The notes beneath the pieces are model-generated. The model did not search any database. It was not told where the DNA came from and worked only from the letters and a program-made list of their open reading frames with translations. The translations under genes and the position numbers were made by a program. Of a DNA stretch of 64,000 nucleotides, positions 43,519 through 55,319 are shown one piece after another. This stretch comes from Vicia villosa. Taxonomy: Eukaryota; Streptophyta; Magnoliopsida; Fabales; Fabaceae. The stretch spans positions 42,106,766-42,170,765 of the forward strand of contig NC_081185.1 in assembly GCF_029867415.1 (NCBI RefSeq), read 5' to 3'. Within the stretch, counting starts at the first letter, position 1, and each line of letters opens with the position of its first letter.

Positions 43519-44639
43519 AACACTAATTTCTTTCATTTCTCTTCACAACTTCACATATTTATTTAACCTATCAAAATAAATCATTTTCACTTCATTTTTC
43601 ATACACCTATTATTTAATATACCTATTTTGTGAATAGTCAAAAAAATCATAAAAATATTATGTATTTCTTGAATTTTAATTAGGTTTAAAATAGTATGTT
43701 TTTAAGTGTTTTCTTAAATACTTTAAATATATATATATTCACTTTGATTTAACCTAATCATTTTATAAATAATTTTATGATAAAACCCTAATTGTTTAGG
43801 TCTTAATTAAGTAAAAATCTTTATTTTTACTTTAATTAAGTTGACTTTTGTCAAATCTCAAAACTGTTTTCAATCTCTGATAAAATCAAATGATTAAGGT
43901 TTTCAAACAACAAAACCTTGTATCATTCCAAATCATTTTTTTCAAATTGTTTTTACACCAGTACTGTAAAGTACTGGGCCTCTAATAGAGTGTAAGTCCC
44001 AAAAACCTTCTCTTCTTAGCTTGTTTTCAAAACTGTATTTTCAAAATCTTCTTTCTGTTTTCAAAACATTCTTCTGGTATTTGAAGGGCATTATTCCCGG
44101 TGAAACTCTTCAGATACCTATGTGACCTTTGTCCATCTTCACTTCTTCTGTTTTCAAAAACCATTAACTGTTTATCATATATATATTCAACTGTCATCAA
44201 CAAAACAACAAAAATACTGTTGAGGCTCTGTACATACTTCTTCAATGGCCTCCACTCCATCCAGGTTAGGCTTTACAAGCTTTCAATTTACAGTCTTTAT
44301 TTAAATTACTGTCAAATATAAACTGTGCATATATTAGTTTAGAACTGCGTTTGAGTATAAACCTTAGGACAGTTAAACTATATATATATTATAGGAATAT
44401 GGCCTAGGATTGAGAATGTCTTCCCGGTGAAGGCTCTTTCCTAATTAGAGATCTGTAGTTTAAACCCCCAAGATGAATTATTCCCGGTGAAACATCTTGG
44501 AAAAAACCTTAGAATCCAAAATATATAGGACACATCCACCCAAAGAGGAATTATTCCCGGTGAAACCTCTTACCCATTTGCTTAGAGCCAAAATAAGTTC
44601 AAAACCACATAGCTTTCTCTTGTGCTATAACAAGGACCC

Positions 44640-46030
44640 TCGATTAGCCTCCTCTTGGGCTTTGTACAAGGACCCACAGGCTTCTTAAAAGCATTTCCAG
44701 CTTCCTCTTGAGCTTGTATACAAGGACCCATCAGGTTTCTTATAAACATAGGAACAGGTCTTTAGTCACCTTTTAGCCTACCCTGGTGAGTTTCTTCCAA
44801 TTTAAACCAGACTTTAAAACAAGCTAAGTTTGTCTCAATTTCACATTGAGTACATTTTTGGAATGAGAGACATGGACAGTCTCTGTCACCCTTATCTTCA
44901 TCAATCTTCCTTAGCAGAGTCTAGGATCCATGTTTGGTCATCCTCAGCATTGAGTCAGCCTTCATCTTGGGCTTTAAACAAGAAGTCTCCATTAGATAAT
45001 CTTTCTGCCATTCATTTCAATAAAAACCCCTGGAAAGGGTTAGCCTCCAACATCTGTCTAAAATGTCAAAAACCCCTGGAAAGGGTTAGCCTCCAACATC
45101 TGTCTAAAAATGTCAAAACCCCTGGAAAGGGTTAGCCTCCAACATCTGTCTAAAATGTCAAAATCCCTGGAAAGGGTTAGCTTCCACACATTCCTTCATT
45201 TCAATAAAAACCCCTGGAAAGGGTTAGCCTCCAAAGTCAATTAATAAAAAAATGTCAAATAATAAAGATTCATTTCTCTTAGGAGATAATTTCCCCAAAA
45301 GAGTCAAAACCCCTGGAAAGGGTCAGCCTCCAAAAAAACATGATAAAGTCAGTCTCTTAACAGACAAATTCACCAGCTGAGTCAAAATCCCTGGAAAGGG
45401 TTAGCTTCCAAAGAAAAACAGTCTTTTAATAAATAAAACCTCCTCAGTAGAGTCAAAACCAACAAAAAACAGTTAGCCTCAACCTTGGGCTTCATACAAG
45501 GCACCCAAACAATAAAACTCCCCTGTCAAGAGTCAGCCTCAACCTTGGGCATTGTACAAGGCAGATAATAGAGTCTCCCCAGTAAGTCCTTCATCACTCA
45601 GTAGCCACAACCTTGGGCTTTGTACAAGGCAGATAAACCATATCTTTCATGTGTCAAAGATTCCTAACACTTAGGATCTTTCCCCATATAGTCATCCATA
45701 CTTAATTCATTTAAGAGTCCGCCACAACCTTGGGCTTTGTACAAGGCAGAAAATAATGTTTTCCCTAGCTAGAGTCAGCCACAACCTTGGGCTTTGTACA
45801 AGGCACATAAAATAGAGTCATTCATTCAATTATACTCAACAGTTAGCCACAACCTTGGGCTTTGTACAAGGCACACAAATAGAGTCTCCCTAAATAGAGT
45901 CAGCCTCAATTCTGGGCTTTGTACAGAACACAAAAATACCCTGTAATTAATCCCCAATGGAGTCATCTCCCAGAGTCAATAAATAATTAATTAATCAATC
46001 AAAAAGCCTCAAGCTTGGGCCTCATACAAG
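44640..46030 (+). repeat. Dispersed CCTTGGGCTTTGTACAAGG repeats
   Basis: The word CTTGGGCTTTGTACAAGG or a close variant occurs about ten times at irregular spacing. Several copies are preceded by AGCCACAA or AGCCTCAA. CCTTG and CAAGG at its ends can pair. Spacing varies from about 50 to 200 bp, so it is not a simple tandem array. Confidence 0.75.
45022..45420 (+). repeat. CCCCTGGAAAGGGTTAGCCTCC repeats
   Basis: At least seven copies of CCCTGGAAAGGGTTAGC. Four of them are in a regular array with about 45-bp period (45025-45190) joined by CAACATCTGTCTAAAATGTC; the others are dispersed. CCCTGGAAAGGG is itself nearly palindromic. Confidence 0.8.
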
Positions 46031-46674
46031 CCAGCTAAAGTCAAATCTTTTATACAGTAGATAGACATAGCTTATCTCTATAGAGAGATATTTTTACTAC
46101 TCTACCACATTCAAACAAACAAACATTTCAATTTCAATTTCAATCAAAGTCTCCCAATTAGGACTCTGAAAGACATGCTCTGGCACATCCCCAGACTTGT
46201 ACACTTTCCCTAATTTGGACGAGCATCTTTCTTTCATTTAAGAGGCATCTGACTGGCATACTTGCACACACAAGTAAGGTCCCCCTCTTGAATGAAATGA
46301 ATTCAGTTATTCTGTCACTCCTTTAAATGTTTGTGGTAGAATAGTACAAATACCTCTCTGTAGAGATGATTTCATGTCTCTTTACTGTAAACAGAGATTT
46401 AATTCCAAGCTTCAACCTTGAGCTTCAAGCAAGGCACAAAAAACAATTAATTTCCCTAGTTAGTTCCCCGAACTACATTAAGCTCTGACTTCCACTAGGG
46501 ATATGTAGGCATGAGGTTCACAAGGAATCTCAGCGAGCTAATAAAATACCAAAAATAGTCAGTCTGTCTATCTGTCTGTCTTTTAAAATCAATTCAATTC
46601 CTTCTCCTAACACAAAGGAGAAACTTTCCCAATCATTAGCAGCAAACACAATCACAATGACACAGAGAAGGTTC

Positions 46675-46723
46675 CTGTAGAGTACTACAGATATGTAGGG
46701 TGTTTAAACACTTCCCTATGTAT
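46675..46723 (+). promoter_or_regulatory. Two-hairpin module in the 6.2-kb solo LTR
   Basis: CTGTAG-AGTA-CTACAG (46675-46690) is followed without spacer by stem ATATGTAGGG, 13-nt loop and CCCTATGTAT (46714-46723). The second stem pairs over all ten positions in RNA if two G-U wobbles are allowed. Confidence 0.7.
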
Positions 46724-46977
46724 AACCGACCTCCCGGACTCCAGAATTTCTAGTCTAGGTGAAATCCCCACACTTAGCAAACTCCTAGGGTTTAGTTGAG
46801 ATCTTTTTTTCCCTTTCCTACTCGTAGGACAAATAAGAAAGTTCGTGTGATATCGTAGGAAGAACTGAAATAAAATTCATCCCACCACGGGCGCATTCTC
46901 CTTCCAAATTTCGCGTGAAGGGTTTAGCGTGCCGTCCTCCCAAGTGAAACGGGGAGGTAAAAGAAAACGACACCACA

Positions 46978-48106
46978 ATCTGCACAAGCTATTTGATAGA
47001 CTCAGGAAGTACAGGTTGCGACTGAATCCGAACAAGTGTACCTTTGGAGTAAGATCTGGTAAACTCTTAGGTTTCATTGTCAGTAGCAAGGGTATTGAAG
47101 TTGATCCTGCCAAGGTCAAAGCCATTCAAGAAATGCCCATACCCCGTACCGAGAAACAAGTCAGAGGATATTTGGGACGTCTAAACTACATCGCCAGATT
47201 TATTGCCCATCTGACTACTACTTGTGTGCCAATCTTCAAATTGTTGAAGAAAGATCAAGTAGGAAGATGGAACGACAAATGCCAATTAGCCTTTGACAAA
47301 ATCAAAGAATATCTTCAAAAACCACTAATCTTGTTACCGCCAGTGGAAGGAAGACCTCTGATAATGTACCTAACAGTGTTAGAAGATTCAATGGGTTGTG
47401 TACTGGGGCAACATGATGAGTCTGGCCGAAAAGAGCATGCAATCTACTATCTTAGCAAAAAATTTACCGATTGTGAAACAAGATACTCACTGCTCGAGAA
47501 AACTTGCTGTGCCTTGGCATGGGCGGCTCGCCGACTAAGGCAGTATATGCTAAACCATACCACTTTCCTGATCTCCAAAATGGATCCTATCAAATATGTG
47601 TTCGATAAACCTGCTCTCTCTGGAAGAATAGCAGGATGGCAAATAATCTTAACAGAGTATGACATCCAGTATACTTCACAAAAAGCGATCAAAGGAAGTG
47701 TGGCAGTTGACCATCTGGCTCATCAAGCAGTGGATGATTATCAAGCGTTGAACTTTAACTTCCCTAATGAAGATATTATGCTAATTACTGACTACGAACA
47801 ACCAGGACCGGAGGAAGGACCCGCGCCAGGATCCCGATGGACTATGGTTTTTGATGGAGCCTCTAATGCGCTTGGCAATGGCATCGGAGCTGTAATCATT
47901 TCTCCTGTAGGAGGACATACACCATTCACTGCCAAATTATGTTTCAACTGCACTAACAATATAGCTGAGTATGAAGCATGTATTCTGGGTCTCAAAGCTG
48001 CAATCGATATGAGAATCAAGTTCCTGGATGTCTACGGAGACTCGGCCCTTGTAATTTATCAAGTCAAAGGGGAATGGGACACGAAGCACCCGAATCTAAT
48101 TCCTTA
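46978..48106 (+). pseudogene. Ogre(+) RT C-terminus and RNase H, truncated
   Basis: After the duplicated ATCTG the frame continues HKLFDRLRKYRLRLNPNKCT, LGFIVSSKGIEVDPAK and VRGYLGRLNYIARFIAHL (RT thumb and connection). RNase H follows with MVFDGASNALGNGIGAVI, NIAEYEACILGLKAA and VYGDSALVIYQ. It ends abruptly at HPNLIP (48106), where the minus-strand sister continues into integrase. No stop lies within this stretch. The break joins copia LTR sequence with at most three shared bases. Confidence 0.9.
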
Positions 48107-48751
48107 AAAAGCATCGTATTGTAACCAAACTTAATGTCGATGATTCCTTAAGTGACCAAGTAAAAGTCAGAAGCTTGAGATGATAGTGACTATGATTATT
48201 GTGGAAATCCTGTTAGAAAACCAAGTGATGGTCAGAAGTTCAAATGGGTCAATGAATGTTATATCTGTAAATCAGATCACTGGACAGTTCATTGGAGTAA
48301 GTCACGACAGTTGGTTGTGCACTGTATTGTTAGTCACGACAGTTGATCGTGCAATTGTAATCAAGATTGGTTATAGTGGATTGAGCCCTTGAAGAAGGCA
48401 AAATCACCTTGGCGGGTGGACTGGAGGTAGCCTTGTTGAGAAGGTGAACCAGGATAAAAATGAATGTGTCTTTTACTTTCTAAACCTTCATTTAAACTAG
48501 AATTTCCATGCAGTTCTTATTCAGAAATCGTGCTTAACAAAGTCAGAAGTTCTGATGAAGAAAAGGAACAAAATGAATATATGTCTTGTTGGTTATGCAT
48601 TATCGTGCTTTCACAATATTATCTCAAGCATATCCAAAAAGATGAGATATTAGAAGAAAGAAAAGATTTATAGAAAGGGAAATAAATATTGAAGAACACA
48701 ATTCAACCCCCGCCCCCCCCCCCCCATTTCTTGTGTTTTTCTCCACCTTCA
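48107..48751 (+). repeat. Truncated 3' LTR of the copia element
   Basis: It matches 7857-8455 of the 5' LTR with numerous substitutions and one internal duplication (TAGTCACGACAGTTG). It ends CACCTTCA exactly like the 5' LTR and is followed by LINE sequence. The first part of the LTR is missing, removed together with the Ogre 3' end. It includes a 19-bp C-rich run (48707-48725). Confidence 0.8.
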
Positions 48752-49537
48752 GATTCTACTTCTAGTAAACCTTTATTTGATATATCTTTTTGACATTTCA
48801 TGCGGATTCTAGTTGACATCGATTTGGTTAAAGCGATGACTTTTATAATCCTTGTGGAAAGGGTTGGTTTTGCTTTCTTCGCGAAAGTTTAGTATGAAAA
48901 ACTACCTAATTTTTGCATGCATTGTAAGGTCATTGGTCACCATTATGAATCTTGTAGGAGCCGTATTGGTTTGACCGCAACTAACGGTATACCAAAAGTT
49001 GACAAATTTCAGCATAATAAAGTGAATGAAGATGTGATTTTGGAACCTCAAACTATTCATGTTGAGGTTGAGAATATGGATCAAACCACTGGTGTTGCTA
49101 CCCATTTCCAGTTACTGTTAATCATAATGATGTCATATCTCCAATGGAGCCTGTTATTGTGCCACAGTTCCAAAACTCTTATGTGGGTTTTCCCTCTTCC
49201 GCACAGCATATTGGTAATAACTTTGCAGCCCACGTTCTTGAGCCTGTTTTGATTACTGATCCTTTAACCCCTATTCATGTCCTCTCCGACACAATGGTAG
49301 CAGAGTTTGTGCCAGACTCCCAACTTCAGCTTGAGACAGATTTTTTAAAGAAATCCTAGGATAAACTTTCAGAGATGAATGAGAAGGAATCTGTTTTTGA
49401 ATCTCAAGAAGATCCCTCTTATGAACCCCCGGACTTTCAGCTTGTCATCTCTAAGTCGCAGGAAAAGAAGACTAAGACAAAAACCTAGTCAAAGAGCAAA
49501 TGTGCTACCTTTAAGAAGGTTGCACTCAAGCCTTTGA
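48752..49537 (+). pseudogene. LINE ORF1, C-terminal part with CCHC knuckle
   Basis: It reads DSTSSKPLFDISF, then after a stop ILVDIDLVKAMTFIILVERV, then CMHCKVIGHHYESC (a C-x2-C-x4-H-x4-C knuckle at about 48916-48958). It continues with a frameshift near 49100 through VPDSQLQLETDFLKKS to the region before ORF2. It has at least three stops. This is the usual C-terminal half of plant L1 ORF1. Confidence 0.75.
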
Positions 49538-49538
49538 T

Positions 49539-50228
49539 ATGAAGTGCTTCTATTGGAATTTGCGGGGCTTAGCCAATGCTCCTACTAGATTGGCTCTGAA
49601 AAACCTTATTAATACTCACCACCCTGATTTATGCATTGTTGCGGAACTGTGGATGAATTTGCTTGACCTCCTACTAACTACCTCAACTCTCTTGGCCTTA
49701 AGATTTTATCAACAAACATTAGGCCCAACTCTCTCCCTAATATGTGGGGTCTGTGTAAAGCTGATTGGAGCCCTTCGGTTATCTCCGTTTCCGATCAACA
49801 TATTTCTTTCACTTTTTTTTGTTAATTCTACCTTGATGGGCATCACTGTTGTTTATGCTTCTACTTGTCATTTTGAAAGAAGGAGACTTTGGGTTGACAC
49901 CTCTCTCATCATTTCTAATCAGCCTTTTCCTTGGTATATTATTAGTGATGTTAATGCCATTGTTGGTTCTCATGAGCACAGTGGTGTGCATTCCCCAAAT
50001 TGCGTGCATATGAGTGACTTCAAATCCTGGTCTGATCATAATAATATCGTGGACTATCCCTCTCGCGGTCTGCTTTATACATGGAATAATGGTAGGATGG
50101 GTTTGTGTATGGTGGAGTGCAGGTTGGACAGGGCTTTTGGTAATCAGTTGTGGTTCTCTTTGGCTAGTTCAATGAGTGTCTTGTCTCTCTCCCATTTGAG
50201 ATCAGGCCATCAACCGTTGCTGCTCTAG
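49539..50228 (+). pseudogene. LINE ORF2 endonuclease domain
   Basis: ATG 49539, MKCFYWNLRGLANAPTRLAL, with HPDLCIVAELW following, as in the N-terminus of L1 APE-type endonucleases. Catalytic motifs are altered: SDVNAI where GDFNA is usual, and RSGHQPLLL where SDH-P is usual. WNNGRMG and VECRLDRAF are kept. A stop at 50226-50228 ends it. Loss of the SDH aspartate means no endonuclease activity is expected. Confidence 0.8.
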
Positions 50229-51409
50229 GTTAAGTTTGGTACCTCTTTTCATGCCTCCTCTTTCAAATTTCTTAGCATGTAGTCGCTTCATAATGGTTGT
50301 AAATCATTCATTGCTAATATTTTGTCTACCAATGTTGTTGGGTGCCCGATGTATAATCTAACCAAGAAGTTGCAGTTGGTTAAAGTTCAATTAAAAGTAT
50401 GGAATCGCGACATCTTTGGAAACATTCTTAGTTTGGTGAAAGATTTAAATACTAAGCTTTTAGAAGTTCAAAACAATATTGATCAAGAGGGTTGTTATGT
50501 GCTGTGCAGGAATAAAGAATGATTTAGAGAAAGCTTTGGCCATGGAGGAAAAATTATGGTTAGATAAATCTAGGCTTAATTGGCATCAAGAGAATGATAA
50601 AAATACTGCTTTTTTCCAACGGGTGACCAAAATCAAGAATTCCAAGAGTACCATATCTATCCTTAAGCATGGAAATCTGACTTTCCGGGACCCAGTGTCC
50701 ATTGCGAACCATGCACTGGAGTTTTTCAGTAACAATTTATGTTTTGCAGATGATCCGTAGGGGCTGGGATTGGTGGATGACCTGATTCCCAATCTGATAC
50801 GCATGTACATGAACATGATGTTATCTTCTATTCTAGGGGCTGATGAAATCAAGAGGGATGTTTTAAATCTCAATAAATCTAGTGCTTCGGGGCCAGACGG
50901 GTTTGGCAGTGTTTTCTATCATACCTACTAGGAGATTATCAAATCGGAGGTGTGTAATGCGGTTACACAATCCTTTCGCAGTGGATGGATCCTTCCCAAG
51001 TACAATTCCAAGTCCATCATTCTTGTGCCAAAAGTCAAAGAGGAAGATTCAATGCATAACTTCAGACCTATTGCGCTAGCAAACTTCAAATTTAAAATCA
51101 TCACCAAGATTCTCGCTAACAGATTAGCCATCCTTATGCATTCAATCGTGTCGGTGGAGCAAAGGGCTTTTATTCAAGGTCGTTGCATGAGGGATTGTGT
51201 GTGTTGCATTGAAAGTTGTCAATCTCTTAGATAATAAATCTTTCGGTGGGAACGTTGCTATTAAAATGGATATTGCTAAGGCATTTGATACTTTGTCTTG
51301 GAAGTTCCTTCTTAAAGTGCTCAAGTCCTTTGGTTTTAGTGATGTTTTTTGCTCCTGGATTCACATCATCTTGGCCTCGGCTCATCTTTCAATCACTATT
51401 AAGGGTTCC
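50229..51409 (+). pseudogene. LINE ORF2 reverse transcriptase, first part
   Basis: After stops and a frameshift near 50515, the frame gives SRLNWHQENDKNTAFFQRVT and later SGPDGFGSVFYH-type residues. In the next frame come WILPKYNSKSIILVPKVKEE, NFRPIALANFKFKIITKILA and QRAFIQGR, then VAIKMDIAKAFDTLSWKFLL. These are RT blocks 1 to 3 of L1 elements. Several frame changes are present. The solo LTR at 51410 interrupts it after SITIKGS. Confidence 0.8.
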
Positions 51410-52969
51410 TGATCGCACTAAAACGCACCATATAATTGACTCGATTTGCACATGTTTTTCATTAGTTTTAAGGTTATTTTTCTGTGTTATGTCTGTTCTT
51501 GGCTCATTTGCAGGTAATGACCCCTTTATTCACTCTTCTCAAGAAAACGAGCGAAAAAGCCAGAAAAATCAGAATTTTCAGTAGTTTTGCACACATGACG
51601 TCCAGCTCAGCTCCCGCTGAAGGGAGCGCGGTGATGTGTCCAGCTTCGACGAGGAGGATAACTTCCACGTCCCCATGATCTCCACATTGGCCTGCTTCGC
51701 GGTTGTGGACCCCTCTCCGCGGGCGCGGTCTTTGCAAAAGCTTTCCCGCTCAGAAGGAGTTGAGGGGCATCCATGTCTTTGCGCATCTTCAAGAACCTCT
51801 ATAAATATCAACTTCATTTCATTTTTGTTTTCATCCAAGCTTAGTTATTACTTAAGCCATATACAATCAGTATTTGTAAAATGACAATCCCTTCACATCA
51901 AAGAGTTGTCACGGTGTAGATTGAGTCTGTAATCAGGTTTGGAGAACTTTGGTTGAAGTTCATCATACCGCATTTACATTTCCGGCCTTTACTTTCCGCT
52001 GTACCAGATTTAAAGACTCTGATTAGAGCAGGTTCTATTTATACGCTTTATTCAATTGTTTACTCGCACTCGCTTTTACTTTACTTTGTTTTCCGCTCTT
52101 ACCACGCCTACACATTTTTATAGGCTCGCACACGCTTTTACTTTACTTTATTTTCCGCTCTTACCACACCTACACGTTTTTATAGGCTCGCATTTATTTC
52201 CATGTCTGGCTAAATTTATAATGGTTAGAATGTAACGATCGTTGTCACGATTATGTTCCAATGTTATATTAATATAAATACTATTGGGGTTGTTTTAACC
52301 TTGAATTCCAGTTTGGTGTGTTTAAATATTTATGGATAAGATCGAAAATCGTCCTTACTTAAGATTAAACTTGATTAGTTTTAAACCAAACAAAAGGGGC
52401 GAAAGTGTTTGTTTGGTTAGCTAGGAATCTTTGACATATATTTAGAAAACAATTTTGAAATTATTTTCGGACACGTTTATGGGTTTGAAATCTGATTCTT
52501 GGCCAAAATCCAAGAATCTCTTTAAGTTAAATTTTCCAAGTTAAAACCACTTTTTAAAAATAGATTCACTATTTTAACGCAATGTGCACTGTTCATATGT
52601 GACAAATGAATGGGTATACTTAAAGACTAAACTCGGTTCTTAGTACGCGAAAGCGACAAGTTCTCGTTTTTTCCTATCCATGAGTAGAAAATATTGCCCC
52701 ATAAGTAATTCTATCCATGTGTAACTGGAACGTTGTCTGATATACGTGAATTACATTCGAACCTGTTGTTTTTATCTGTCATTTACTCTACCTATTTACT
52801 TTGTTGCACTGCACTCGTATCACATATTCTCATCCACCTTAAATAAGCACCTTAACAATAGAGTTGATAGATTGACGACTTGGTCTTTGTGGTTCGATAA
52901 TCTTATATATTACATCGATAGGTTGTGCACTTGCAGTGTTATTTTAGGCTCTGTTTACAGACCCGATCA
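51410..52969 (+). mobile_element. Solo LTR (1560 bp), Athila-like Ty3/gypsy
   Basis: It begins TGATCGCACTAAAACGCACC and ends CAGACCCGATCA, flanked by GTTCC at 51405-51409 and 52970-52974. There are no internal genes. The end region (TTTGTGGTTCGATAATC, then GTGCACTTGCAG) resembles the 3' part of Athila-type LTRs. A 70-bp tandem duplication (CGCTTTTACTTTACTTTGTT units) lies at about 52070-52190. Its removal restores the LINE RT frame. Confidence 0.8.
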
Positions 52970-55214
52970 GTTCCCAACACGGATTTTTCAGTTGCACCAG
53001 GGGGTCAGGAAAGGTGACCCCCTCTCTCCTTTACTGTTCTGTTCAGCTCAAGATGTTCTTATCCGTGGCATTTCCAAGCTTGTCCTTGAGGGTTCTCTTT
53101 GTCTTATCAAGGCTTCTTCTTCTCAGCGCATTACTTCTCACATTATGTATGCCGACGATATTCTTCTATTTTGTAAAGGTAGCATTAAAAACATCAAAAC
53201 TCCCCAGGACCTTTTCAATTTGTACTCCAGGGCTTCCGGCCAGGTGGTTAATGCTAATAAATCTTTTGTCTATGCGGGTTCCATCCTTTCGTCGGTGCTT
53301 TTTAATATTTTGTTTTTGACGGGTTTCAATCTTGGTACTCTCCCTTTCACCTACCTTGGAGTTCCTTCTTTTAGAGGTAGAGTGAAGGCTGCCTATCTAC
53401 AACCGGTGGCGAATAAAATTGTTTCGAAGCTAGCTTATTGGAAAGGATTGGTTCTCTCCATGGCCGGTAGAACTACGTTGGTCAAATCTATTGTTTATGG
53501 CATGCTCTCACATACTATGTCCATTTACTCTTGGCCTACTGCCCTTCTTAAATATTTGGAAAATGTATTAGGAATTTTATTTGGACTAGCTCGGTTGATA
53601 ACATATAGCTTATCCAAGTGGCTTGGAACAAGATGTGTAAACCTCTCCCTCATAGGGGTTTAGGTCTCAAATATTTAATCAAGCTAAATGAAGCTTGTAA
53701 CCTTAAATTGGCTTGGATACGATTTTTGGTAATGAGCAGTGGGCTATTATTTTGAAGAGTAGAGTTCTTAAAAATTATTGCACGATCAAGTACCATATCT
53801 TCTCGTCCATATGGTCCTCCATCAAAGGGGAGGTGCTTCTTATTTATAACATTGGAGTTTGGTCGGTGGGCTGTGGCGAGAATATCAATTTTTGGTTGGA
53901 TCGGTGGTACGGTCCTCCGCTTATTTAGGATACTTCCATTAGTTTTCTTAGCTCTAATGGTATTATCATTTCGTCAAAAGTTGCTGATTTGTTTTGTGTG
54001 GATGGGCAGTGGTTGTCCCCGTCTTGTTGGTATTCTCTCTTCCCTTTCCTTCAGCTGCGTTCTTTCCCCATTTTGCTTCCTTCTGAGTTTGATTTCATTT
54101 TCTGGCCTCACACATTGTCCGACGACTTAACTCTCAAGGAGGCCTACTATTTCAAATCTCCTTCTACAATTTTACCTTAGGCAAAATCGGTTTGGTCCCA
54201 TGATGTTCCTCCCGCGAAATCAATGGTGGTTTGAAAGCTTTTGTTAGAGAAGATCCGTTTTGACGACAAGCTCAAGCATTGAGGTTTATGTTTTGCTTCT
54301 ATGTGCTCTCTTTGCAACAACCATGAGGAAAAAACTAATCACATGTTTTTCATTGAGATTTTGCTTGTCACATTTGGATTTGGTTTTACAAGTCCATTGG
54401 TATTAGTAACCCGCCGTCATCTTTTGAGGATTGGTGGATTCGGTGCTCGTCTAGGTCCAAGCAGTGTTTGGTGGTTCTTAAGGCGGCCATTATTTATATT
54501 ATTTATTTTGTTTGGGAAGCTAGAAATTGGAGTAGATTCAAAAGCATTGCTCTTAGTCTTCGGACCTTTATTCAGAAGATCAGTATTCACATTTATCTAA
54601 CAGGTTTGAGTACTTCTGCTGCTTCCTCTTATTCTATGGACGATTTTCGTATTCTTAACATGTTCAACAATAAAATCCGTCCTCCGGATGCTCCTCGTAT
54701 TATTGAATTATTTTGGCATCTTCCTCCTCTTGCTTGGGTGAAGTGTAACTGTGATGGGGCTTTCATTCATAATTCCTCGTCTGCGGGTTGTGGTGGTATC
54801 TATCGGGATCATTTAGGGAATTTCTGATTAGAGTTTGCTAACTATGTCCCTTGGCCTTCTATTTTAGCTGAATTTCATACAGCTTTGTGCGCTATGGAGA
54901 TAAAAATGGATAAAAGTTGGGATAATCTTTGGATTGAATCGGACTCCAAACTTGTTGTGCAATCCTTCTCTAATCCATCACTGGTTTCTTGGCAACTCAG
55001 AAGGAAGAGGTTTGCTTGTATCTCTTTCTACTCCAACAAGCACCTTTTTTTCTCTCACATCTTCCGTGAAGGCAACACTTGTGCAGATTTCTTAGCTAGT
55101 TTAGGTTTTAACTTGACTTCTCTAATCATTTTTGAATCCATTCCTTCAGAATTAAGGAAGGATTTTGTAAGTAATAGGCTAGATTTGCTTTGTTATAGGT
55201 TCACATCCTGTTGA
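52970..55214 (+). pseudogene. LINE ORF2 RT second part, zf-RVT and RNase H
   Basis: It continues with RKGDPLSPLLF, then HIMYADDILLFCKG (YADD catalytic box near 53150), TLPFTYLGVPSFRG and LSMAGRTTLVKSIVYGMLSH. After several stops, CSLCNNHEEKTNHMFF (about 54303) marks the zf-RVT region. The RNase H-like domain runs from VKCNCDGAFIHNSSSAGCGG (about 54745) to REGNTCADFLASLGFN (about 55095). It has many stops and frameshifts; the order is complete. Confidence 0.8.
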
Positions 55215-55319
55215 GGGAGTTGGTTTTTTCTCTCTCCTTTTTTAAGGATTATGTCCTTTCTATCTTTTGTATCCTGGACTCTGTTTTCCTTTGCAATATA
55301 TGAGGACTTATTCAAAAAA
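55215..55319 (+). other. LINE 3' UTR and A-rich tail
   Basis: Short T-rich 3' UTR ending TTCAAAAAAA at 55311-55320, followed by the right copy of the 13-bp target duplication. The tail is short, as in other plant LINEs. Confidence 0.75.

Larger units (their letters stand above)
40779..46977 (+). mobile_element. Ogre-like solo LTR (6199 bp)
   Basis: It starts TGTCATACCCTAATTTTTGA and ends ACACCACA, with ATCTG on both sides. There is no primer-binding site, gag or pol inside, so it is a solo LTR. It contains a TATA box (42321), two tRNA-like modules (43279 and 43440), several families of short repeats (44090-46030) and the two-hairpin module near its end (46675). The start sequence is closely related to that of the solo LTR at 3737. 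The antisense ORF with a GIRTPD-type sequence is an artefact of the tRNA-like modules. Confidence 0.85.
12058..48106 (+). mobile_element. Ogre-type Ty3/gypsy retrotransposon, plus strand, 3' end lost
   Basis: Order: 5' LTR (12058-16673), primer-binding site, ORF1, gag-protease, intron, reverse transcriptase and RNase H. The remainder (end of RNase H, integrase, 3' LTR) is deleted at 48106. Two later elements interrupt it, at 22270-39538 and 40779-46977. Without them about 12.6 kb remains. The extra ORF before gag and the intron ahead of RT are hallmarks of Ogre elements in legumes. All coding parts carry stops. Putative left target bases are CACGC (12053-12057). Confidence 0.9.
3330..48751 (+). 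mobile_element. Non-autonomous SIRE-like copia element carrying nested Ogre elements
   Basis: The 5' LTR (3330-8455, itself interrupted) is followed by a tRNA-Met primer-binding site. The interior has no gag, protease, integrase or RT. Instead it has two decayed ORFs related to each other (9200-9948 and 10764-11422) and purine-rich tracts of the kind found before copia polypurine tracts. A 3' LTR remnant at 48107-48751 is about 90% or more similar to 7857-8455. Between 12058 and 48106 lies the plus-strand Ogre with its own insertions. The element resembles large retrotransposon derivatives that borrow proteins from SIRE relatives. Confidence 0.7.
2149..55319 (+). mobile_element. L1-like plant LINE, interrupted by several later insertions
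   Basis: After removing the nested elements about 5.5 kb remains, close to a full plant L1. The order is: 5' UTR, ORF1 (DUF4283-type domain and CCHC knuckle), ORF2 (endonuclease, reverse transcriptase with YADD, zf-RVT region, RNase H) and a short A-rich tail. Pieces are at 2149-2371, 3010-3329, 48752-51409 and 52970-55319. It is flanked by a 13-bp duplication. Stops, frameshifts and the insertions make it inactive. About 60 codons of ORF1 seem to be missing between the pieces at 3329 and 48752. Confidence 0.85.

Noticed and set aside
53014..54600. ORFs in alternative frames over the LINE RT (for example 53014-53319, 54301-54600)
   Set aside because: They are out-of-frame readings of the RT and RNase H sequence, or short frame-shifted pieces already covered by the LINE pseudogene entries.
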